Counted from the stretch's first letter, positions 27,685 through 36,727 are shown. The stretch is 64,000 bases of DNA from CAXSBR01 sp964236495 (GCA_964236495.1 CAXSBR010000002.1:276486-340485); one strand, 5' to 3'. Numbers and translations: made by a program. Notes: a model not told the origin generated them from the sequence alone.

Positions 27685-28692
27685 ATGCTCGTACCAATTT
27701 CGACCTTGCGTACCGACGTGCATCGTGCGCTCATTTTGCAGGGTGTACCCGCCGACGAAGCCACCATCGGTACCGAGCTCTGTCTGGACTCAGAGCTTCG
27801 TGGCCACCGATCCCACGGCATCCGCCTGCTGCGCAACGTGGCAGCCGAATATGCGCGCGGCTCGGACCGCCGCGCAGCCGTCTCGATCACGCACCCCACG
27901 CCGACCTCGGCGCAGGTTGACGGAGCCTTCCACCTGTCGTGGTATGTCCACAGCGTTGCAGTCGACCTGGTGGCCGAGAAGGCGCAGCAGATGGGCATCG
28001 CCGTCGTCAGTGTGCGTAACGCAGGTGTCAGTGGCGCGCTCGGATACCTCGCCGAGCGTGGCGCGCGGTCCGGGCTGGTCGTGATCGCGCTGAACAGCAC
28101 ACCGCTGACGGTGGTCGCGCCCGGCGGATCAGTCCCGATGCTGGGCACCAATCCGCTGGCCATCGCCATTCCGCGGTCCGGGGGAAGTCCGCTGGTGCTG
28201 GACATGGCCACCTCGTCGATTGCGTTCAACCAGGTTATGCGGCTGCGCGAGACCGCGGGAACGCTGCCACCCGGGGTCGCCTCCGATGCCGAGGGGCAGG
28301 TCACGACGGATCCATCCGCGGCTATCGATGCAATGTCCGGGCGCGGGCGCATCCTGCCCTTTGGCGACCACCGCGGCTACGGGTTGTCGTTGATGATCGA
28401 GCTGCTGGTGTCCGCGGCCGTCACCGGCCGGTCGGCGAGCGCGAAGCGCGGGGCGGTTGTGCTCGAGCCCTCCGATTTCGGCGGGCTCTACATCGCCTAC
28501 CAACCCGACCTCGTCGGCGATCCCGACGCCGCCGGCGAGGCAACCGAAGCCTTGATCGCCGAGCTCCTCGCGAGCGGTGCCCGTGTTCCCGGCGAGCAAA
28601 GTCGCCTGCGCCGCGAGGAGTGCGAGCGCCGCGGCGAGGTCGATGTCGATCAAGAAACCCTGGACTTCCTGCAGACGTTGCTCGACGGATAG
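27685..28692 (+). CDS. Ldh family (malate/L-lactate/ureidoglycolate dehydrogenase type 2) oxidoreductase
   Basis: 335 residues from ATG 27685 behind GGAGGAG. Landmarks of the LDH2 superfamily: SELRGHRSHGIRLL (catalytic His, about residues 38-51), GVSGALGYLAERGA, MLGTNPLAIAIPR, LVLDMATSSIAF and GDHRGYGLSLMIE. These enzymes reduce or oxidise 2-oxo/2-hydroxy acids or cyclic imino acids with NAD(P)H. Opposite an aromatic aminotransferase, a plausible substrate is an aryl-pyruvate/aryl-lactate pair; this is inference. Confidence 0.9.
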   Translation: MLVPISTLRTDVHRALILQGVPADEATIGTELCLDSELRGHRSHGIRLLRNVAAEYARGSDRRAAVSITHPTPTSAQVDGAFHLSWYVHSVAVDLVAEKAQQMGIAVVSVRNAGVSGALGYLAERGARSGLVVIALNSTPLTVVAPGGSVPMLGTNPLAIAIPRSGGSPLVLDMATSSIAFNQVMRLRETAGTLPPGVASDAEGQVTTDPSAAIDAMSGRGRILPFGDHRGYGLSLMIELLVSAAVTGRSASAKRGAVVLEPSDFGGLYIAYQPDLVGDPDAAGEATEALIAELLASGARVPGEQSRLRREECERRGEVDVDQETLDFLQTLLDG

Positions 28693-28734
28693 CGGTACCA
28701 CCTGCCCAGTGCCGGCTGCATCCCGTATTCGGAG

Positions 28735-28768
28735 GCATGCTTGCATGCTTGCATGCAAGTGTTAGGCT
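28735..28768 (+). promoter_or_regulatory. promoter with tandem GCATGC operator before the isochorismatase-like gene
   Basis: GCATGC occurs three times at 8-base spacing (28735, 28743, 28751), ending in the perfect palindrome CTTGCATGCAAG (28748-28759). TTGCAT (28741-28746) and TAGGCT (28763-28768) could be -35 and -10 elements with a 16-base spacer, putting the palindrome inside the spacer where a bound repressor would block transcription. Confidence 0.5.
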
Positions 28769-28863
28769 CCGCCCACAATTCGGTTCGCTGAAGCTGCTCG
28801 AGACCGACCGAGGCTCTGCACGCCGATGAGGTCCATACCAATGATTGGCGCGGAAGGAAACCA

Positions 28864-29469
28864 ATGTCTCTGAATCTGTCCCACGCGGCAGTAGTTGCCG
28901 TTCACTTCGAGAACGACATCGTTCATCCGGACGGAGCCCTGGCTGGTTTCGGTTATCCGGCCGGCGCCGTCGAGCGCGGAGTCATCCCCAAGGCCGCAAA
29001 GCTGATCGCCGCAGCGCGCGAGCACGCACTGCCGGTGGTCTTCACGCGAGTCGGTTGGGACGCTGGGCACTCGACCCTCGTCGCGAACAGCCCGCTTATC
29101 CAGACCGTGGGAAATCTCAAGTGCCTCGTCAACGGGACGTGGCAAACCCAGATCATCGACGAGCTCTCCCCCGCAGACGGTGACATCACCGTCACCAACG
29201 AACGGGTGAGCGGGTTCGTCAACAGTCCCCTGGACACGCTGCTGCGCAATCGGGGCATCGACACGCTTCTGATCTTCGGTGTGTCGACCAACCTCTCCGT
29301 GGACAGCACAGCCCGTCATGCCTCCGACCTGGGCTACAACGTGCTGCTGGTCGAGGACGCCAGTTCGACCACGAGTCAAGAGGCCCATTCGGTTGCCGTC
29401 GAGACGCTGCGCCTGCTGCTCACCGATGTCGTCACCACCGAGCAGGTCATCAAGGAACTAGGGGCCTGA
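28864..29469 (+). CDS. isochorismatase-like (cysteine hydrolase superfamily) protein lacking the classical triad
   Basis: 201 residues; GGAAGGAAA precedes ATG 28864. The alpha/beta fold is clear: AVVAVHFENDIVHPDG, GFVNSPLDTLLRNRGIDTL, IFGVSTNLSVDSTARHASDLGY and LLVEDASSTTS. The usual catalytic Asp is His14, the Lys is Asn112 and the Cys is Ser145. True isochorismatases also lack the Cys, but keep Asp and Lys. It may act on a different ether or amide, or have lost activity. Followed by an amino acid permease gene 113 bases downstream on the same strand. Confidence 0.85.
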   Translation: MSLNLSHAAVVAVHFENDIVHPDGALAGFGYPAGAVERGVIPKAAKLIAAAREHALPVVFTRVGWDAGHSTLVANSPLIQTVGNLKCLVNGTWQTQIIDELSPADGDITVTNERVSGFVNSPLDTLLRNRGIDTLLIFGVSTNLSVDSTARHASDLGYNVLLVEDASSTTSQEAHSVAVETLRLLLTDVVTTEQVIKELGA

Positions 29470-29582
29470 AGCCCACTGCACAGACGCTCCACCCGCTCGA
29501 CGAGCGTTTTGTTTTCTCTACGACCACCACCGAAGCGCGCAGTTGCACGATCGGCCCGGTTCTCTTGGCGGAAGGAACGAAG

Positions 29583-31067
29583 ATGGCGAATGACAACACA
29601 ACCTTGCGCAGTAACGCGCTCGGAGTAGCGGGGATCGTCTTCCTCGTAATGGCAGCGGTCGCGCCCTTGACCGGGGTGGTGGTCGTGGCTTCGCTCGCGA
29701 TTGCTCTTGGCAATGGGGGCGGCGCCCCCGCGTCCTTCCTCATCGTCGCAATCGTCCTGCTCTGCTTCGCAACGGGCTATGCGCAGATGTCCAAGCAACT
29801 GGCCAACGCCGGCGGTTTCTATGCCTTCGTCGTCAAAGGACTGGGTCGGATCAGCGGTCTGGTGGCGGGCCTGATCGCAACCCTTGGTTACAACTTCATC
29901 GTCGTCGGTGCCATCGGCACGAGTGGTTTCTTCACGCAAACAATCATCGACCAGCTCACCGGATTCAACATGAACTGGTACATCTGGGGCCTGCTGTCGA
30001 TCATCGTTGCGTTCTTCATGGCCCGTACCGGCGTCGATTTCAGCTCCAAGGTGCTCGGCGTCTCGCTCGTTCTCGAGGTCCTGATCCTGGCCGTCTTCGA
30101 CATCTCGGTGCTGGTCCAAAAAGGGTTCGACGTCCACGCTTTCAGCCCCGGGGTGATCTTCTCCGGGTCACTGCCGATCGGCCTACTGCTCGCGGCGACG
30201 GGATACCTGGGCTTCGAGGCGACTGCACTCTTCAGCGAGGAGGCCCGCAACCCGTTCAAAACCATTCCTCGTGCCACCTATACGGCGATCATCTCGATCG
30301 GCATCGTGCTGGGCTTCACGTCCTGGGCCGTCGTCAGCGCGACAGGCGTGAAACAAGCCCAGGCAACCGCCGTGGAGCATCTGCCCAACGGCGACCTTCT
30401 CTTCGCGCTTTCGACCCAGTACATCGGCTCGGCCATGACCAAAGTTCTGGAAATCCTGCTTCTACTCAGCCTGTTCGCGCTGCTGCTCGCGTTCCACAAC
30501 TCGGCGACGCGATACCTGTACTCCCTGGGCCGTGCTCGCGTCCTTCCGCACGCACTGGCCCGCACGCGTGACAAAGGCGCGCCCCAGCTTGCCGGGATCG
30601 TCAACGCGACCTTCGCGGCCGTCGTCGCGCTCCTGTTCCTCATTGCCGGTCTCGACCCGATTCTGAACCTGGTTCCCGCCATGCTCGGTTTCGGGACGCT
30701 GGCAATTCTCGTGCTGCAAGGGCTCGCCGCGCTCGCGATCATCGTGCACTTTCGACGTGCGCACGACCCTCGCTGGTGGAGCACTTTCGTCGCGCCGGGA
30801 ATCGGCTTCATCGGGTTGCTCGTTGTCGTTGTCCTCGCGGTGTTCAACTTCGACGTGGTGGCCGGCACCAAGAACACAGTCATCCTGCTCACGCCGCTCC
30901 TGCTCGTTCTCGCTCTGGTGGGCGGAATCATCTACGGGGCTTACCTGAAGAAGTCCAAACCGGCTGTGTACGACGGTCTCGCGACCGACATCGAGAAGTT
31001 CAACGCCCACGCGGTACAGCAAGCCGAAGCCCCGCCGGCAGGGACGTTGATCGCCGAATCGTCGTAG
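29583..31067 (+). CDS. APC superfamily amino acid/amine permease
   Basis: 494 residues from ATG 29583 (GGAAGGA upstream), about 12 membrane helices. The N-terminal LRSNALGVAGIVFLVMAAVAP with a following Gly-rich segment and GFEATALFSEEARNPFKTIP (about residue 205) are typical APC transporter features. Membrane import of an amino acid or amine is expected. Last gene of the catabolic island; with the aromatic aminotransferase nearby, uptake of an aromatic amino acid or its amine is a reasonable guess. Confidence 0.9.
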   Translation: MANDNTTLRSNALGVAGIVFLVMAAVAPLTGVVVVASLAIALGNGGGAPASFLIVAIVLLCFATGYAQMSKQLANAGGFYAFVVKGLGRISGLVAGLIATLGYNFIVVGAIGTSGFFTQTIIDQLTGFNMNWYIWGLLSIIVAFFMARTGVDFSSKVLGVSLVLEVLILAVFDISVLVQKGFDVHAFSPGVIFSGSLPIGLLLAATGYLGFEATALFSEEARNPFKTIPRATYTAIISIGIVLGFTSWAVVSATGVKQAQATAVEHLPNGDLLFALSTQYIGSAMTKVLEILLLLSLFALLLAFHNSATRYLYSLGRARVLPHALARTRDKGAPQLAGIVNATFAAVVALLFLIAGLDPILNLVPAMLGFGTLAILVLQGLAALAIIVHFRRAHDPRWWSTFVAPGIGFIGLLVVVVLAVFNFDVVAGTKNTVILLTPLLLVLALVGGIIYGAYLKKSKPAVYDGLATDIEKFNAHAVQQAEAPPAGTLIAESS

Positions 31068-31202
31068 TGACCCGCGCGCTGCTGCTGTCCGACACCGACC
31101 ACGCTGGTGTTTTGCCGGGCTCGCACTGCCCCAACCGCACGGAGCCATCACCCACCATGTCCGTTTGGATGCCGCCGATCTCGCGGTGATGGTGCGCGTC
31201 GG

Positions 31203-32276
31203 TCAGACGTTGAAGCGGAACTCCACTACGTCGCCGTCGGCCATCACGTAGTCCTTGCCTTCGATGCGCACCTGGCCACGGGCCTTGGCCTCGGCCATCG
31301 AGCGGGCCGCCATCAGGTCGTCGTAGGACACCACCTCGGCCTTGATGAAGCCGCGCTGGAAGTCGGTGTGGATCACGCCGGCGGCCTCGGGTGCGGTGGC
31401 GCCGACCGGGATCGTCCAGGCACGTGTCTCCTTCGGCCCGGCGGTCAGGTAGGTCTGCAGTCCCAGCGTGCTGAAACCGACTCGCGCGAGCAGGTCCAGA
31501 CCAGACTCGTCCTGACCCATCGACTGCAGCAGCTCCAGCGCCTCGGCCGGCTCCAGCTCGGCCAGATCGGCCTCGGTCTTGGCGTCGAGGAAGATCGCCT
31601 CGGCCGGCGCCACCAGCGCCCGCAGCCGGTCGGTGAACCCGGCGTTTCCCATTTCGTCGGGATCGACGTTGAACACGTAGATGAACGGCTTGGCTGTCAT
31701 CAGATGCAGCTCTGCCAGCGGCTCGGGGTTCAGGCCGGCGGCGAACACCGTCTGCCCGGACTCCAGCACCTTCTGCGCCTCTTCCACCGCGGCCAGCGTC
31801 GCCGCGGCCTCCTTCTTCAACCGGACATCCTTCTGCAGCCGCGGCACCACCTTTTCCAGCGTCTGCAGATCCGCCAGCATGAGCTCGGTGTTGATGGTCT
31901 CGATGTCACCTGCTGGGTCGACGCGACCGTCGACGTGCACGACGTCGTCGTCGTCGAAGGCGCGGATCACCTGGCAGATCGCGTGCGCCTCGCGGATGTT
32001 GGCCAGGAATTTGTTGCCCAGACCCGCACCCTCACTCGCGCCCTTGACGATGCCGGCGATGTCGACAAACGAGACGGTCGCCGGAATGATCTTGACCGAG
32101 TTGAAGATCTCGGCCAGCGCGCCCAATCGCGGATCCGGCACACCGACGACGCCCACGTTGGGTTCGATCGTGGCGAAGGGGTAATTCGCCGCCAGCACGT
32201 CGTTCTTGGTCAGCGCGTTGAACAGGGTGGACTTGCCGACATTGGGCAGGCCGACGATGCCGATAGTGAGAGCCAC
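31203..32276 (-). CDS. ychF: redox-regulated ATPase YchF (Obg-related)
   Basis: 357 residues. G1 IVGLPNVGKSTLFNALT at the N-terminus, FVDIAGIVKGASEGAGLGN (G3, about residue 67), coiled-coil middle and TGS domain with the C-terminal GKDYVMADGDVVEFRFNV. Although an Obg-type P-loop protein it prefers ATP, through the altered G4 motif, and associates with ribosomes/proteasome-like factors. Start of the block whose order resembles M. tuberculosis Rv1112-Rv1084. Confidence 0.97.
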   Translation of the reverse strand: MALTIGIVGLPNVGKSTLFNALTKNDVLAANYPFATIEPNVGVVGVPDPRLGALAEIFNSVKIIPATVSFVDIAGIVKGASEGAGLGNKFLANIREAHAICQVIRAFDDDDVVHVDGRVDPAGDIETINTELMLADLQTLEKVVPRLQKDVRLKKEAAATLAAVEEAQKVLESGQTVFAAGLNPEPLAELHLMTAKPFIYVFNVDPDEMGNAGFTDRLRALVAPAEAIFLDAKTEADLAELEPAEALELLQSMGQDESGLDLLARVGFSTLGLQTYLTAGPKETRAWTIPVGATAPEAAGVIHTDFQRGFIKAEVVSYDDLMAARSMAEAKARGQVRIEGKDYVMADGDVVEFRFNV

Positions 32277-32326
32277 AGGCTGGAGTCTAGGAAGCCGGCG
32301 TCAGACGGCCGCTCACACGCAGCCAA

Positions 32327-33085
32327 TCACTTGCGCCCACGCGCCCACTGCATGCCCCAGCCATAGGCCTCGTCGATCAACCGCTGGCCGCCGTCGAAGT
32401 ACTTCATCTCCCGGTTGACGGTCAGGTTGGTTCCGCCGTTGATCAAGGCCACCGCGCACATCCGCGCCTTGCCGGCCGTCTCGTCCAGCCGCACCTCGAC
32501 CGACGGACCAGCCGGCGGCGACAGTGTGACCACTGCTTGAGCTGCGTCGAAGGTCGGCGCGCCCTCGTAGATGCATGCAAAGACGAGAACTCGCCGGATC
32601 TCGGCGGAATGGGCGAGGTTGATGACGAGATCCTCGCCGCCGGCGTTCGCACCGGAGCGGTCGTCGCCGTTGAGCCAAATGTAGGGCGGCGCGTCCAGCG
32701 ATCCGAAGGTGCCGCCCAACGCCTGTACCACACCCTTGCTGCCGTCGGTCAGTTCCCACAGGCAGCCCAGGTCCAGATCGATCCCGCCCGAGCCGGCTGC
32801 GGCGAGCCGTTTGAGAAAACCGCCGCCGGTCGGCGCCGCCGGGCGCGCAGTCCAGTTCAGGTTGACGTTCATATGGCCGCTCTGCTTCACCAGCGACACA
32901 CTGGGCTTGGCCTTGGTGAGGCTGATCGATCCCGACGTCTGCGCTGCGGGCGAGGCAGGTGCCGGGAAGGCTGGTGCTGCAGAAGGCGGCTGAGGGAAGG
33001 CCGGTGCCGGTGGTACGACCGGCGCGACCCCCGCCGCCGCTGGCGGTACAGCAGCGGCGGGACGCTTGGTGTAGTCGATCGCCAT
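32327..33085 (-). CDS. TerD-family protein with Pro/Ala-rich N-terminal linker
   Basis: 252 residues from ATG 33085, which overlaps the stop of the upstream TerD gene (ATGA). Residues about 8-60 are Pro/Ala low complexity, then a short SISLTKAKPSVSLVKQ strand and a TerD domain with calcium-site segments GIDLDLGCLWEL and LNGDDRSGANAGGEDLVINL. The C-terminus ends in KYFDGGQRLIDEAYGWGMQW, as in actinobacterial tellurium-resistance TerA/TerD-like proteins. Acts with TerC/TerD in a membrane-linked stress response. Confidence 0.9.
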   Translation of the reverse strand: MAIDYTKRPAAAVPPAAAGVAPVVPPAPAFPQPPSAAPAFPAPASPAAQTSGSISLTKAKPSVSLVKQSGHMNVNLNWTARPAAPTGGGFLKRLAAAGSGGIDLDLGCLWELTDGSKGVVQALGGTFGSLDAPPYIWLNGDDRSGANAGGEDLVINLAHSAEIRRVLVFACIYEGAPTFDAAQAVVTLSPPAGPSVEVRLDETAGKARMCAVALINGGTNLTVNREMKYFDGGQRLIDEAYGWGMQWARGRK

Positions 33086-33660
33086 CAGACGCCAACCCCG
33101 AAGTCGCTGGCGATGCCGGCAAGTCCGGCCGAGTAGCCCTGACCCACGGCGCGGAACTTCCACTCCCCGCCATTGCGGTAGAGCTCTCCGAACAGCATCG
33201 CTGTTTCCGAGGAGGCGTCCTCGGTGAGGTCGTAGCGCGCGATCTCCGCACCGCCGGCCTGGTCGACGACGCGGATGAAGGCGTTGCGCACCTGCCCAAA
33301 GCCTTGCTGGCGCGCCTGGCCCTCGTAGATGCTCACCGCGAAGACGATTTTCTCCACCTCGCCGGGAACCGCGGCAAGGTCGACCTTGATCGTCTCGTCG
33401 TCACCCTCACCGGCACCGGTGAGGTTGTCGCCGGCGTGTTCGACAGCACCGTCGGGTGAGGTCTTGTTGTTGAAGAACACGAAGTGACGGTCCGAGGGCA
33501 CCTTGCCGGTGCTGCCCAGCATCAGAGCCGATGCGTCGAGGTCGAACTGCTCGCCAGTCGTCGTGCGAGCGTCCCAACCCAGACCGACGACGACCGCCGT
33601 CATTCCCGGCGCTTCCTTGGTCAGTGAGACGTTGCCACCCTTGCTCAGGCTGACTCCCAT
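33085..33660 (-). CDS. terD: TerD, calcium-binding tellurite/stress response protein
   Basis: 191 residues from ATG 33660 (AAAGGA upstream), standard TerD length. MGVSLSKGGNVSLTKEAP at the N-terminus; calcium-binding segments FDLDASALML and GDNLTGAGEGDDETI; FAVSIYEGQARQQGFGQVRNAF. TerD proteins bind calcium and work with TerC in resistance to tellurite, phage and other stresses. Translationally coupled to the second TerD-like gene; the terC gene is 129 bases upstream on the same strand. Confidence 0.96.
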   Translation of the reverse strand: MGVSLSKGGNVSLTKEAPGMTAVVVGLGWDARTTTGEQFDLDASALMLGSTGKVPSDRHFVFFNNKTSPDGAVEHAGDNLTGAGEGDDETIKVDLAAVPGEVEKIVFAVSIYEGQARQQGFGQVRNAFIRVVDQAGGAEIARYDLTEDASSETAMLFGELYRNGGEWKFRAVGQGYSAGLAGIASDFGVGV

Positions 33661-33789
33661 GTCAGTTCCTTTCGATCGGTGCGAGAACCCGGCACGGATG
33701 TGCCGGCTCGAAGTCGGTGTAGTGGCCGCCGCCGGTTTTGGCGGCCAGAACATCTATGCGCTGTCGCGGCGCCAAAAGCGGTCGCTCGT

Positions 33790-34794
33790 TCAGGTGCCGA
33801 CGGGCAACTCGGCGGGCTGCCGGTCATCGTCGGCCTTCCGTTCGTCGATGGAAGGCGATTCGGGCGGCGCGGGACGCGTCAGGCTCAGGATCACCGAGCC
33901 GGCGAGCACGGCGACGATGACGGCCAGGCTAGCCAACGACGGGATCTCCGGGATGGAGGAGTCGATCACCTTGTGCCCGGCCTGCAACACCAGCTTGACA
34001 CCGATGAACGCCAAAATGAGCGCCAGGCCCTTGGACAGCAGGTGGAACTTCGCCAGCAAACCCGATAGCAGGAAGTACAGCGCCCGCAAACCCAGGATGG
34101 CAAAGGCGTTGGAGGAGTAGACGATGAACGCGTCGTCGCTCACCGCGAGCACGGCAGGCACGCTGTCCACGGCGAACACCAGGTCGGCGGCCTCGATCGT
34201 CACCACTACCGCCAACAGCGGCGTGGCCACCCGCCTGCCAGCCTCCCGGACGAAGAACCGAGTACCGGCGTACTCCTCGCGCACCGGCACGACCTTGCGC
34301 ATCAGCCGCAGCGCCATGCTGCTGCCAGGGTCGTAGGCGTCGTCGTCGTCCTTGAGCAACTTATAGGCGCTGTAAAGCAGGATCGCGGCGAAGACGAACA
34401 GGATCGCAGTGAACTGGCTGACCACTGCCACACCGGCGGCGAGGAAGATGCCACGGAACACCAGCGCGCCGATGACGCCGAAAAACAGCACCCGGTGCTG
34501 GAAGGCCGCGGGCACTTTGAAGTAGCCGAAGATCAGCGCGAAGACGAAGAGATTGTCGACCGACAGGCTTTTCTCCAGCAGCCAGGCGGTGGTGAATTCG
34601 ATGCCGGCGTCGCGGCCCAGAGTGAAGGCGAGCACGACGGCAAAGATCAGCGACAGGCCAACCCAGATCGCACTCCACCAGGCGGCTTCCTTGAATCGGA
34701 TGACGTGGGCGCCGCGGTGGGCGAGCAGGTCGATCGCCAGCATGGTGACGACCACGGCGGCGAAGGCCGCCCAGGCCCAGATCGGAACGTTCAC
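33790..34794 (-). CDS. TerC/Alx family integral membrane protein
   Basis: 334 residues from GTG 34794, chosen over ATG 34872 because GAGGAG lies 6 bases upstream. About nine membrane helices, with TerC motifs FTTAWLLEKSLSVDNLFVFA (about residue 60), FGVIGALVFRGIFL, and EAADLVFAVDSVPAVLAVS plus FIVYSSNAFAILGLRALYF. The family exports or balances manganese/metal ions and supports TerD. It begins the stress cluster inserted between ychF and rmuC. Confidence 0.93.
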   Translation of the reverse strand: MNVPIWAWAAFAAVVVTMLAIDLLAHRGAHVIRFKEAAWWSAIWVGLSLIFAVVLAFTLGRDAGIEFTTAWLLEKSLSVDNLFVFALIFGYFKVPAAFQHRVLFFGVIGALVFRGIFLAAGVAVVSQFTAILFVFAAILLYSAYKLLKDDDDAYDPGSSMALRLMRKVVPVREEYAGTRFFVREAGRRVATPLLAVVVTIEAADLVFAVDSVPAVLAVSDDAFIVYSSNAFAILGLRALYFLLSGLLAKFHLLSKGLALILAFIGVKLVLQAGHKVIDSSIPEIPSLASLAVIVAVLAGSVILSLTRPAPPESPSIDERKADDDRQPAELPVGT

Positions 34795-34954
34795 GCAGGA
34801 CTCCTCGACGTTGTCGGACGAAGTCGTTTCCGTCCTGGCTTCCAGTCTCGGGGTGACAAGGTGCGCAGGCAAAGTTGTTATACGACCACGTTGGAGCCGG
34901 TTGGTTGCGCGGTTCGCGCAAGATGGACTTCAAGCCTGGGCCCGAGCTGTGCGC

Positions 34955-36178
34955 TCAGGACTGGTGCGGCCAGTCGAGCAGCTTGGCTCCCAGCACGGCT
35001 ACCTGCAGGGCGAACCGATCGTCGGCTTGCAGGGGATCGTGGCCGGTGAGGTCGCGCACGCGGTCCAGCCGGTAGTTCACCGCCCGAACGGACAGGTGCA
35101 GCGAGCGCGCCGCCGCTGCCGAGTTACCCCCGGCGGCGAAGAAGGCGCTCAGCGTGTCGATCAGCGGCGCAGCCCCGCCGCGGGCGTCGCGGAGCGGGCG
35201 CAGGGTGCTGGCAACGAGGTCGGCCAACCCGGTGCGGTCCTGAAGCAGCACGCTGTAGACGAGCAGTTCGCGCGCGTCGACAACCGGCGTCGCGAGGCCC
35301 AGGCGTGCGGCCAGTTCGAGCGCGTTCCCGGCCTCCCGGTAGGACGTCGCCACGCCGTCGGCGCCCGTTCCAGGTCGCCCGACGCCCACTTGCCATGACG
35401 TCGTGCGAGCGCCTTCCACCCCGACGGAGTCCGCCTGCGCTTCCAGTGTGGCGGTCAGCGTGCCTACCACCTCGAGGATGGCGGCCGGATCCGGCGCCGG
35501 GAAAACCACCACCAACCGGCCCTGTTTGCTGGCCAGTAAAGCCTGTGCGTCACCCTTGCGGCCCGCAACGGCACGCTCCAGAACCGCCAGCAGCGGCGCG
35601 GCGTCGTCATAACGGCGGTCGGTCTGGACGACCGCGACAGCATGCGGCCCGGACAGGTCGAGGCCGAAGCCGGTGGCACGGTGCAGCAGACCCACCACGT
35701 CGGCGGCACCGTTGAGCAGGTCGTCGACGAACTCCCGGCGCGCCGCCTCCTGCGCGCGCACCAGTGCTCGACGGGCAAGCTGGTAGCCCTCGGCGAGCAC
35801 GGCAACGACGTCGTCCACCGCGTGCAGCATGACCTCGCCAGCGGTCACCACGCCGGCCGGGTTACGGCCGGCTTCGATCACCGGCGGTAGGTGCCGCCAC
35901 AGGCGCCAGCCGGCCGACAGGTAGAGGTCGAGCAGCGCGCGCAGCGCCACGCCCCGGCGCGCGGCCTCGTTGCCCAAGTTCCGGTAGCGATCGAGCTCGG
36001 CGGGCGACACCGGCCGGCCGGCGACGACGGCGGTGGCTACCACCGGCAGGAAGTCGCCGAGCAGGTCGACCGGCACGCCGCCCGCGTCGTCGGCGCCGGC
36101 GCCGGCGACCTCGGCGAGTATGGAGTCGGCAACGGCGGGAGCCGGAACGGCGCGATCAAGGCGATCGGAGTCGTCCAT
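34955..36178 (-). CDS. PucR/CdaR-type transcriptional regulator
   Basis: 407 residues. The N-terminal half is the helical RsbRD-like/putative sensor region (YRNLGNEAARRGVALRALLDLYL), the middle resembles the degenerate GGDEF domain of CdaR proteins (VVFPAPDPAA, VGVGRPGTGADGVATSYREA), and the C-terminus is the HTH_30 domain: FFAAGGNSAAAARSLHLSVR then AVNYRLDRVRDLTGHDP. Such regulators activate catabolic or stress operons. The target is unknown; it is co-directional with the TerC cluster. Confidence 0.92.
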   Translation of the reverse strand: MDDSDRLDRAVPAPAVADSILAEVAGAGADDAGGVPVDLLGDFLPVVATAVVAGRPVSPAELDRYRNLGNEAARRGVALRALLDLYLSAGWRLWRHLPPVIEAGRNPAGVVTAGEVMLHAVDDVVAVLAEGYQLARRALVRAQEAARREFVDDLLNGAADVVGLLHRATGFGLDLSGPHAVAVVQTDRRYDDAAPLLAVLERAVAGRKGDAQALLASKQGRLVVVFPAPDPAAILEVVGTLTATLEAQADSVGVEGARTTSWQVGVGRPGTGADGVATSYREAGNALELAARLGLATPVVDARELLVYSVLLQDRTGLADLVASTLRPLRDARGGAAPLIDTLSAFFAAGGNSAAAARSLHLSVRAVNYRLDRVRDLTGHDPLQADDRFALQVAVLGAKLLDWPHQS

Positions 36179-36292
36179 CGCCGTTCCAGCTCCCTCCGCT
36201 GCGTGGGGCGGATCTTATGTTGGGCTGCGTCTTGTGCACGCCGGGCAGCAGTGCCGCATTGCGTCGGCTGATTGCCTCCGGCACGGCAAACC

Positions 36293-36646
36293 TCAGCCGG
36301 CCGCCAGACTGCGGCAGGTTACGCACTGCGCCGCAGCCGGCAACACCTCCAGTACTTCACTGGGAAGCGGGTCGCCACAGCGCACGCAGACGCCATAGGT
36401 GCCGTCGTCGAGGCGCTGTTGCGCGGCCTGCACCTCGGCCAGGGCTTGCCGAGCTCCCCGCTCGATCGTGCGGGTGATCAATCGGTGCGCCGGACTCATG
36501 TCGGCACTCGCTGTCGGCGCTTGCCGAGCTGACTCCAGGCCGGCGATCTGATCACGTCGGAATGCGGCCTGTTCCTCGAGCGCGGCGCGCACGTGCGCGC
36601 GCTGTCGGTGCGTGAGCGCAGTGGCAGTGCGGGGTAGTGCAGTCAT
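36293..36646 (-). CDS. DksA/TraR-type C4 zinc-finger protein
   Basis: 117 residues from ATG 36646 (GAGGAG upstream). An N-terminal helical hairpin (RAALEEQAAFRRDQIAGLE and ALAEVQAAQQRLDDG) precedes the zinc finger CVRC-(n)-CVTC at the C-terminus (GVCVRCGDPLPSEVLE). The fold resembles DksA, which inserts its coiled coil into the RNA polymerase secondary channel; the DxxDxA tip of DksA is not evident, so function may be RNA polymerase binding without the DksA activity. Confidence 0.9.
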   Translation of the reverse strand: MTALPRTATALTHRQRAHVRAALEEQAAFRRDQIAGLESARQAPTASADMSPAHRLITRTIERGARQALAEVQAAQQRLDDGTYGVCVRCGDPLPSEVLEVLPAAAQCVTCRSLAAG

Positions 36647-36727
36647 CGGATCTCCTCACAGACGGTAGGAGGCGACGTCCCGGTGCGGGCAGACAACACC
36701 AGGTACGCACCTGATGGATCGCGAAGC

